DNA of 18,819 nt from CAZIDL01 sp964537825 (lineage in GTDB: Bacteria > Bacteroidota > Bacteroidia > Flavobacteriales_D > CAYVSK01): positions 1 to 18,819 of the forward strand of contig CAZIDL010000051.1 of assembly GCA_964537825.1 (NCBI GenBank), written 5' to 3'. The notes beneath the pieces are model-generated. The model was not told where the DNA came from. It did no database searches and saw only the letters and a program-made list of their open reading frames with translations. Below are positions 1 through 5,939 of this stretch, in pieces (the stretch's first letter is position 1; every line of letters starts with the position of its first letter). Position numbers and translations under genes: made by a program.

Positions 1-834
1 GATCTCGGTCCGGACAGTCTGATCTGTGCGTCGGACACGATCCTTTTGGATGCGACCCACAGCGGCGCCACTTATCAGTGGCAGGACGGCAGCACGGACT
101 CGGTCTATACGGTGGATACGGCAGGGACCTATTGGGTAGAGGTCACGGACCCTCCTTGTCCGTCTGTTTCCGATACGGTCAGCTTCGAGCACCGGCAAGC
201 TCCCACGCCGGATCTGGGTCCCGACAGCACCCTATGTCAAGGCGATTCGCTCTTGCTGGAGGCTTCGGATGAGCCGTATACCTATCACGAGTGGCAGGAC
301 GGCAGCACCGACTCGATCCATTGGGCTGATAGTACCGGTCTTTACTGGGTGGAGGACTCGAACATCTGTGGGGAAGCCTCGGACTCGGTGGACCTGCTTT
401 TCGAAGTTGCCCCAACGCCCGATCTCGGTCCGGACTCCACCCTCTGCCCCGGTCAGACGATCACCTATAATGCTTCGCACAGCGGAGCGAGCTATCTGTG
501 GCAGGACGGGAGTACGGACTCGACCTATACGGCGGATTCGGCCGGGACTTATTGGGTCGAGGTTACGGATCCACCCTGTCCGGGAAGACGGGATAGTGTG
601 GATCTGGTCCGGATCGTTCCCCCTTCGCCGGGGCTCGGTAATGATACCCTGATCTGTGAAAAGGAGCCGATCTCCTTCGAGATCGTTTCGGGTCCACCGG
701 ACACCGTGCTATGGCAAGACGGAACCCGTTCGGTGAGCTATGAGGTGGATACTGCCGGGACCTATACGGTCTATGCAGCGAACCGCTGTGGCAGCGGTTC
801 TGATACGATCGAGGTGGAGACGGAGGATTGCTCC
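1..834 (+). repeat. Four in-frame tandem repeats of 210 bp (70-residue Ig-like modules)
   Basis: Repeat starts are at 1, 211, 421 and 631, an exact 210-bp period. The starts read DLGPDSLIC, DLGPDSTLC, DLGPDSTLC and GLGNDTLIC. Repeats 1 and 3 resemble each other more than either resembles repeat 2: both carry HSGA.Y.WQDGSTDS and end with an identical EVTDPPCP. At the DNA level they differ at many third codon positions, so the duplication is not recent. Repeat 4 is the most diverged. The array probably continues upstream of the window. Confidence 0.9.
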
Positions 835-1104
835 TGTCAATACACGGTCCCGAACGTGTTCACGCCCAACGGGGATGGGAAGAACGACCGCTTCTATGTG
901 GAGACCGAACATTGTGAAGTGAAAGGGATGACGGTTTATAACCGGTGGGGCCAGGTCATCGATAAAAGCAACCTGGCGAACCCATCCTGGAACGGAAGGA
1001 ATCCGGCCGGTAAAAAGGTCCCTGAAGGAACTTACTTCTTCTCGTTACGGCTGGGAAAGGAGACGGTGAAGGGGAGCGTGACCCTCTTGCGGTCGGAACG
1101 ATGA
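1..1104 (+). CDS. Secreted Ig-like repeat protein with type IX (type B) C-terminal sorting domain, 5' end missing
   Basis: The frame is open from base 1, so the gene starts upstream; 367 residues are visible. It has four Ig/PKD-like repeats of 70 residues, each beginning near LGPDSTLC, with a central WQDGSTDS and then GTYWVEV. Paired cysteines (TLC and PPC) suggest a disulfide in each repeat. From about base 841 there is a gliding-motility-type C-terminal domain: VPNVFTPNGDGKNDRF, then VYNRWGQ, then WNG and GTYFFSL. In Bacteroidota this domain directs export through the outer membrane by the type IX system and attachment to the surface or SprB-like partners. The protein is therefore probably a large adhesin or other surface protein. 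No enzymatic domain is visible in this part. The stop TGA is six bases before the stop of the convergent aldolase gene. The family call is firm; the function of the missing N-terminus is unknown. Confidence 0.93.
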   Translation, partial: DLGPDSLICASDTILLDATHSGATYQWQDGSTDSVYTVDTAGTYWVEVTDPPCPSVSDTVSFEHRQAPTPDLGPDSTLCQGDSLLLEASDEPYTYHEWQDGSTDSIHWADSTGLYWVEDSNICGEASDSVDLLFEVAPTPDLGPDSTLCPGQTITYNASHSGASYLWQDGSTDSTYTADSAGTYWVEVTDPPCPGRRDSVDLVRIVPPSPGLGNDTLICEKEPISFEIVSGPPDTVLWQDGTRSVSYEVDTAGTYTVYAANRCGSGSDTIEVETEDCSCQYTVPNVFTPNGDGKNDRFYVETEHCEVKGMTVYNRWGQVIDKSNLANPSWNGRNPAGKKVPEGTYFFSLRLGKETVKGSVTLLRSER

Positions 1105-1110
1105 AAAGGT

Positions 1111-2124
1111 TCATCCCCTGAGCAACTCCAGAGCTTTTTGGAGTTGCTCTTCTGTAACATCCAAGTGGGTGACCAGACGGACCTGTCGCTTTCCGAAAGG
1201 AACGGCCTTCAAGCCTTTCTCCTCCCAATCCTGAATCTGCTCCTTCGGGGACCTATCCCGGGTCAACGTCCCGACCACGATGTTCGTATCCACCGGGGCG
1301 ACCGCTTCGATCGCTGGGTTCTTCTCCAACGCTTCTCCGATCGCTCGGGCCTTCCGGTGGTCCGCCTCGAGGCGATCGATGTGGTGATCGAGGGCATAAA
1401 GGCCGCCTGCAGCGATGATACCCCCTTGGCGCATCCCCCCTCCGAAGACCTTGCGCTTGCGGTGAGCTTCCTGAATGAAAGCCTTACTCCCCGCTAGAAC
1501 GGAACCGACCGGAGCCCCTAATCCTTTGGACAGGCATATCGAAACACTGTCAAAGGGCTCGCTCCACTCACGGGCGGAAATGCCCGTGGCCACTACAGCA
1601 TTGAAAAGGCGAGCGCCATCCAGATGAAGTTTGAGTTCATTGCTTCGGCACCGTTCAGCTATGCGCTCCACTTCCTCCTTATCGTAAAAGCTGCCAGCTC
1701 CTTTGTTGTGGGTATTTTCCAAGACCACCAAACGGCTCTTCGGAAAATGAGGATTCGGCATTTGGATCGCTTCTTCCACTTGCTCGGCGTCGATCCGTCC
1801 CCTGTCCCCCGCTAATGGATAAACGGAGACCCCTGAATGAAAGGCCATTCCCCCTGCTTCGAATCGGTAGGTGTGGCTTTCGGCATCGCAAATGAGCTCC
1901 TCACCGGGTGCGGTGTGGACATTGATCCCGATCTGATTGGTCATGGTGCCGGAAGGGCAGTAAAGGGCTGCCTCTTTTCCAAGGATGGAAGCGGCTCGTT
2001 CCTCCAGCGCCTTGATGCTCGGATCCTCCCCGAACACATCGTCACCGAGTTCGGCGTTCATCATGGCCTCTTTCATCTCGGGCGTGGGCTGGGTTACCGT
2101 ATCGCTGCGCAGATCGATCGTCAT
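1111..2124 (-). CDS. ltaE: Low-specificity L-threonine aldolase
   Basis: A 337-residue PLP enzyme of the beta-eliminating lyase/threonine aldolase family. It cleaves L-threonine or L-allo-threonine to glycine and acetaldehyde in the cytoplasm. The N-terminus MTIDLRSDTVTQPTPEM and the following GDDVFGEDPS are family hallmarks. LHLDGARLFNA carries the PLP-contacting Asp (about residue 169), and SICLSKGLGAPVGSVL carries the Schiff-base Lys (residue 200). Length is normal for the family. The frame is open for another 136 codons upstream, but that extension has no resemblance to the family. The ATG at 2124 gives the canonical N-terminus and lies 14 bases after a TATTTTTG -7 element. The gene stands alone, convergent with the secreted-protein gene and divergent from the iron-uptake operon. 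Confidence 0.96.
   Translation of the reverse strand: MTIDLRSDTVTQPTPEMKEAMMNAELGDDVFGEDPSIKALEERAASILGKEAALYCPSGTMTNQIGINVHTAPGEELICDAESHTYRFEAGGMAFHSGVSVYPLAGDRGRIDAEQVEEAIQMPNPHFPKSRLVVLENTHNKGAGSFYDKEEVERIAERCRSNELKLHLDGARLFNAVVATGISAREWSEPFDSVSICLSKGLGAPVGSVLAGSKAFIQEAHRKRKVFGGGMRQGGIIAAGGLYALDHHIDRLEADHRKARAIGEALEKNPAIEAVAPVDTNIVVGTLTRDRSPKEQIQDWEEKGLKAVPFGKRQVRLVTHLDVTEEQLQKALELLRG
1120..1149. terminator. Perfect 10-bp inverted repeat inside the 3' end of the aldolase gene, possible terminator
   Basis: GAGCAACTCC (1120-1129) and GGAGTTGCTC (1140-1149) are perfect complements around a 10-base loop. The hairpin lies in the last codons of the threonine aldolase gene and just after the stop of the convergent secreted-protein gene. 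There is no clean T-run on either side (only ttctgt on the plus strand), so it may be a weak or factor-assisted terminator for the plus-strand gene. It could also simply be a 3' RNA-stabilising hairpin. Confidence 0.5.
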
Positions 2125-2138
2125 AAAGGAGCTTTTTT

Positions 2139-2146
2139 CAAAAATA
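2139..2146 (-). promoter_or_regulatory. Bacteroidota -7 promoter element for the aldolase gene
   Basis: The minus strand reads TATTTTTG, a full match to TAnnTTTG, ending 14 bases before the ATG. No TTG is seen at the expected -33 spacing. It overlaps a short inverted repeat (AATACC 2143-2148 with GGTATT 2157-2162). Confidence 0.55.
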
Positions 2147-2160
2147 CCCCAAATGAGGTA

Positions 2161-2192
2161 TTGCCCGCTGAGGGGAGTTCGGTGTACTTTCG
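2161..2192 (+). promoter_or_regulatory. Bacteroidota-type -33/-7 promoter of the iron-uptake operon
   Basis: TTG at 2161-2163, a 21-base spacer, then TACTTTCG at 2185-2192 (seven of eight positions of TAnnTTTG). This fits the known primary-sigma consensus of the phylum (TTG, 19-21 bases, TAnnTTTG). Transcription would start near 2198, about 34 bases before the DUF4856 ATG. Confidence 0.6.
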
Positions 2193-2199
2193 TCCTGCA

Positions 2200-2218
2200 A
2201 TTTTGATTCAGTCTAAAT
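2200..2218. promoter_or_regulatory. 19-bp imperfect palindrome over the predicted transcription start, candidate metal-regulator operator
   Basis: ATTTTGATT C AGTCTAAAT: seven of nine positions in the two arms are symmetric. Its size, AT-rich arms and location just after the -7 element, 13 bases before the ATG, suit a repressor site of the Fur or DtxR type. That would fit an iron operon, but it does not closely match a Fur box consensus I could name. The role is inferred. Confidence 0.4.
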
Positions 2219-2231
2219 AAACACGAAAAGC

Positions 2232-3377
2232 ATGATGCTACGTTCTCGAACTTCGCTCCTTCTTCTTCTCTTTGCCGCGTTGGCTTTTGGCACCGTGTCC
2301 TGTAGCAAAGAAAAGGGGTGCACCGATCCCAATGCTTCGAATTACGACCCCGAAGCGGAGGAGGATGACGGTTCCTGCAAGTATGATAATTCCGGAGGGA
2401 ACGATAAGATCTCGGTCCCGAGCACCTACAACTTCGATAACGTAGACTACTCGGGGCAGACCGCCCGCATCGAATTGCTCCATAGGCTGGCCATGAAGAT
2501 CGGGGAGGCTGAGAACGGCAATGCTGTGACAACCCAGGAATGCCTTGACATTTATCGGAACAATGGTATCCTGAGCAATACGCCCAAAAAGCTCTCCAAC
2601 AAGACCTATCCGGGCGACACCTCGATGTTCATCAACTGGTTCCAGCAAGTGGATACCTACAGCGGACAAAGTTCCAACGTGATCGGTGGCTATTTCGTCA
2701 ATGACGACAGCATCGAGCTGAAACAGGTGGTCGAGAAAGGTTTGATGGGTGCTTGCTTCTATTGGCAGGCGACCGATAAATACCTCGAAGACCTTGGGCT
2801 CGATGACGATCAGAACGTTCAGCAAGGAAAAGGGACCGAACGGGCCCATCATTTCGATGAAGCTTTTGGTTACTTCGGGGCCCCGAAGGACTTCAGTGCT
2901 TCTTCGCCCGCAGAGGTTGGGAACAGCTATACCGATGAAGCATGGTTCTGGGGCAAGTATTGCATCGAAATGGACGGAGCCCTTGGCAACCTCAACACCA
3001 CCTTTGATGCGTTCCTGGAAGGCCGGACCGCCATCGTGAACGGAGAATCCTCCAAGCGAAAGAGCGCTGTCAATACGATCGAACAGGAGTGGGAGCGCAT
3101 CTGCGCAGCTTCGCTCGTTCACTACATCAAGGAGACCAAGGCGGATATCAACAACAACGATACGGCTTCGATGATCCACCACTGGTCCGAGGCCTTTGGC
3201 TTCCACCTCTCGCTTAAATACAATACCGACCGCATCATTTCCATGAGCGATTGGAACAGCTTGCAGAACAAACTCGGGACGAAACCGAATGCAACGGATG
3301 TTCCGAAACTGGATGATGCCCTGAACAAGCTTCAGAACGTCTACGGGTTTACCGCAGGCGAAATGCAAAACCTCTGA
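2232..3377 (+). CDS. DUF4856-family lipoprotein
   Basis: 381 residues. An N-terminal signal (RTSLLLLLFAALAFG) is followed by a lipobox-like TVSC with the acylated Cys at residue 24. Next is GCTDPNASNYDP...DDGSC (residues 29-49), a short acidic Cys-bounded motif common in Bacteroidota surface proteins, and then a domain opening VPSTYNFDNVDYSGQTARI, which I recognise as DUF4856. The domain is all-alpha in character, with ELLHRLAMKIGEA and HHFDEAFGYFGAPKDF. Family members commonly neighbour imelysin and TonB receptor genes, which suggests a periplasmic or surface role in iron or metal capture; no biochemical function is established. It is the first gene of the operon and ends two bases before the imelysin start. 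There are two adjacent ATGs (2232, 2235); either could be used. Confidence 0.88.
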   Translation: MMLRSRTSLLLLLFAALAFGTVSCSKEKGCTDPNASNYDPEAEEDDGSCKYDNSGGNDKISVPSTYNFDNVDYSGQTARIELLHRLAMKIGEAENGNAVTTQECLDIYRNNGILSNTPKKLSNKTYPGDTSMFINWFQQVDTYSGQSSNVIGGYFVNDDSIELKQVVEKGLMGACFYWQATDKYLEDLGLDDDQNVQQGKGTERAHHFDEAFGYFGAPKDFSASSPAEVGNSYTDEAWFWGKYCIEMDGALGNLNTTFDAFLEGRTAIVNGESSKRKSAVNTIEQEWERICAASLVHYIKETKADINNNDTASMIHHWSEAFGFHLSLKYNTDRIISMSDWNSLQNKLGTKPNATDVPKLDDALNKLQNVYGFTAGEMQNL

Positions 3378-3379
3378 GC

Positions 3380-4555
3380 ATGCGTTTACGATCGATCGAA
3401 GTCATGAAGAGCTGGAAGCTTCTATCCCCAAGGGGGTGGAAGTTCCTTGCCTTCTTAGCTATCATGGTATCTATCGGGTCGATGGGTGCTTGTAAAAAGG
3501 ACAAGACCCTCGACGAAGACCCGTCCTCGAAGGACCAAGCGGCCTTTGACCGGAAGGCCATGCTTAAGAATTACGGGGAGAACCTGATCATACCTGGCTA
3601 TGAAACCCTGAAAGGGTCTGTCAAAGACCTGGAGAGTGCAGCCTCGAGCTTCGTCAGTGCTCCTTCCAAAACTAAGCTGCAGGATCTTCAGGCCCGGTTC
3701 CGGGAGGGCTATGCGGATTGGCAGGCCGTATCGGTCTACGAGTTCGGTCCGGCCAAGGACCTGGCCCTTCGTAGTTTCAGCAATACCTTCCCTACGGATA
3801 CAGCGAAGATCGAGGACAACATTGCCACCGGGAACTATGACCTGAGCGATTTCGATACCGAGGCTGAAAAAGGATTCCCGGCCCTGGACTACCTGCTTTT
3901 CGATCCGTACAATGGCGACACAGCAGTGGTGAACGCCTTCGGTTCGCAGGCTCGTCAGGATTATCTGATGGATGTGATCGCCGATCTGAAAGGGAACGTG
4001 ACGCAAACCCTTCAGGAATGGAAACCTTCAGGAGGAGATCATCTGAGTAGTTTCGTCAGCGCCACGGGTACGGATGTTGGGAGTTCCCTCGGTCTAATGG
4101 TGAACCAGTTGAATTACGACCTCGAGATCATCAAGAACGCCGAGATCGGGATCCCGCTCGGAAAAAAATCCCTCGGTAATCCGAAGCCCAAGAATTGCCA
4201 GGCTTATTATAGCGAGCGTTCGGTATCACTGGCAAAGACGCATTTGAAAGCTCTCCGCGATTGCTACCTGGGGAAAGGGTCCGCCGGAGATCTTCGGGGA
4301 CTCGATGACCACCTTTCCCATATCGATGCGCAATCGAGCAATGGGCCGCTAGATAAGGCCATTCGCGATCAGTTCGCCAAAACCCTGGACCAGATCGAGA
4401 AGATCCCGGAACCGCTCAGCCAAGCGGTCGTGAACGATCCTTCCCCGGTGGACCAAGCCTATACCGAGCTCAAAAAGCTCGTCACACTCCTTAAAACCGA
4501 CATGCCGTCTGAATTAGGGGTTCAGATCACCTATCAGGACAATGACGGCGACTGA
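3380..4555 (+). CDS. Imelysin-family (M75/IrpA-like) lipoprotein
   Basis: 391 residues. A hydrophobic signal, FLAFLAIMVSIGSMGAC, puts the lipid-modified Cys at residue 38, followed by KKDK. The imelysin domain shows YADWQAVSVYEFGPA (residues 111-125) and NYDLEIIKNAEIGIPLGKKS (245-264), then AYYSERS. Imelysin proteins are periplasmic or surface-linked proteins implicated in bacterial iron uptake. The family motif GxHxxE appears here as GFPALD (165-170), with His replaced by Pro and Glu by Asp, so peptidase activity is unlikely. An internal ATG at 3404 gives a shorter signal peptide (MKSWKLL) and is an alternative start. The gene follows DUF4856 by two bases and overlaps the next gene by 14 bases, indicating co-translation. 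Confidence 0.92.
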   Translation: MRLRSIEVMKSWKLLSPRGWKFLAFLAIMVSIGSMGACKKDKTLDEDPSSKDQAAFDRKAMLKNYGENLIIPGYETLKGSVKDLESAASSFVSAPSKTKLQDLQARFREGYADWQAVSVYEFGPAKDLALRSFSNTFPTDTAKIEDNIATGNYDLSDFDTEAEKGFPALDYLLFDPYNGDTAVVNAFGSQARQDYLMDVIADLKGNVTQTLQEWKPSGGDHLSSFVSATGTDVGSSLGLMVNQLNYDLEIIKNAEIGIPLGKKSLGNPKPKNCQAYYSERSVSLAKTHLKALRDCYLGKGSAGDLRGLDDHLSHIDAQSSNGPLDKAIRDQFAKTLDQIEKIPEPLSQAVVNDPSPVDQAYTELKKLVTLLKTDMPSELGVQITYQDNDGD

Positions 4556-5939
4556 AGAGAAAACCCGTAGTTGGAAAGAAAAGCTTCAGGAGCCGGTGCA
4601 TCCGGCTCCCCTGTCGGTCCTACGGATACTCTTCGGCCTCTTGATGGCGGGCAGCATGCTCCGCCTCTGGGCCAAAGGCTGGGTGGAGGAACTTTACATC
4701 CAGCCGGAGATGCACTTTTCCTATTATGGGTTCGAATGGGTCCGTTCGCTGGGGGACCCGGGCATGCACCTGCTCGTTGCCTTCATCTTTCTTAGTGCGC
4801 TTTGCGTTGCGCTCGGCCTTTTTTATCGGGTCGCAGCCGTTTCCTTTTTCCTCTCCTTTACTTACCTCGAGCTTATCGACAAGGCTTATTACCTGAATCA
4901 TTACTACTTCATCAGTGTAATGGCCTTTTTGCTTATATTCCTACCGGCTCACCGCTATTTTTCCCTGGATACGCGCCGCAAACCGTCTTTAAGGGTGGAT
5001 TCCATTCCGGCCTGGATGCTTTGGCCGGTACGGTTGCAGGTGGGCTTGGTCTACTTTTATGCGGGTGTTGCAAAATTGGAGTTCGATTGGCTGGTCCGGG
5101 CTGAGCCGATGCGTACCTGGCTTCCGGCGCATAGTTATTTGCCGGTCATCGGATCCCTCTTTGCTCAGAAATGGGTGGCTTACCTTTTCAGTTGGTTCGG
5201 AGCCATTTATGACCTGAGCGTTCCGTTCTTCCTTTCGAACAGGAGGACCCGTAGCATCGCATACTTCTTCGTGATCGCTTTTCACGGGATGACTGCTTTG
5301 CTCTTTCCGATCGGGGTCTTTCCTTGGGTCATGATCCTTTTGACGCTGGTCTTTTTCCCGGCTTCCTTTCATTTGCGTATCCTTCGGCTCTTGGGGAGTG
5401 AAACTTCAAAAAGGGGAGGGGCGGCCAGGCCCTTCGTTCTACCTTTTTCCCTTCGGTCTTCCCTGGTGAGCTTGTTGACCCTTCACTTTTTCCTCCAGAT
5501 CCTGATACCCTGGCGTTTCTTGCTCTATCCAGGAGAGCTGTTCTGGAACCAGGAAGGCTATCGCTTCTCCTGGCGGGTCATGTTGATGGAAAAGGCGGGA
5601 AAGACCTTTTTTACGGTCCGCGATCCGCGTACAGGTGGGGAAGAGGAAGTGACCTTGAGGGAGCATCTCACCCCTTTTCAAGAGAAGATCATGGCCACTC
5701 AACCCGACATGATCCTGGAATTCGCCCATTACCTTGGATCGTATTACCAAGAAGAACGGGGGGTGGAAGATCCGGTCGTGTCAGTGGATGCGTATTGCAC
5801 ATTGAACGGGAGCGGTAGTTTGCGCTTCATCGAGCCGGACGTCGATCTTAGTGAGCGATCCCGTGGCTTCCATCACAAGGATTGGGTGGTCCCTTTCGAT
5901 GAAGCCCGCGAACGCGCCTTATTGAGTGAAAAAGATTGA
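4542..5939 (+). CDS. HTTM / vitamin-K-dependent gamma-carboxylase-like membrane protein
   Basis: 465 residues. Several membrane segments occur in the first 330 residues (for example 72-92, 98-112, 121-136, 238-275, 303-323), followed by a soluble C-terminal part. Family marks are SVLRILFGLLMAGSMLR at the start, LIDKAYYLNHYYF (residues 111-123), LLFPIGVFPWVMI (253-265) and EGYRFSWRVMLMEKAG (338-353). The DK-x-x-x-NH-x-Y motif corresponds, from memory, to the region of human GGCX that holds the catalytic lysine (K218); here the lysine is K114. GGCX carboxylates glutamate using reduced vitamin K; the role of bacterial homologues is mostly unknown. In this operon it might modify or help assemble the imelysin/DUF4856/receptor system, but that is inference. 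The start ATG lies within the last codons of the imelysin gene, and the stop overlaps the TTG start of the receptor. Confidence 0.9.
   Translation: MTATEEKTRSWKEKLQEPVHPAPLSVLRILFGLLMAGSMLRLWAKGWVEELYIQPEMHFSYYGFEWVRSLGDPGMHLLVAFIFLSALCVALGLFYRVAAVSFFLSFTYLELIDKAYYLNHYYFISVMAFLLIFLPAHRYFSLDTRRKPSLRVDSIPAWMLWPVRLQVGLVYFYAGVAKLEFDWLVRAEPMRTWLPAHSYLPVIGSLFAQKWVAYLFSWFGAIYDLSVPFFLSNRRTRSIAYFFVIAFHGMTALLFPIGVFPWVMILLTLVFFPASFHLRILRLLGSETSKRGGAARPFVLPFSLRSSLVSLLTLHFFLQILIPWRFLLYPGELFWNQEGYRFSWRVMLMEKAGKTFFTVRDPRTGGEEEVTLREHLTPFQEKIMATQPDMILEFAHYLGSYYQEERGVEDPVVSVDAYCTLNGSGSLRFIEPDVDLSERSRGFHHKDWVVPFDEARERALLSEKD

Noticed and set aside
2125..2532. N-terminal extension of the threonine aldolase frame by 136 codons on the minus strand
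   Set aside because: It overlaps the DUF4856 lipoprotein start and the promoter region, and its composition is Arg/Cys/Ser-rich. The family N-terminus begins exactly at the ATG at 2124.
2238..3368. 376-codon open frame antisense to the DUF4856 gene
   Set aside because: It mirrors the real gene almost end to end, has no recognisable domain, and follows from the codon pattern of the plus-strand gene, which has a signal peptide, a lipobox and a family domain.
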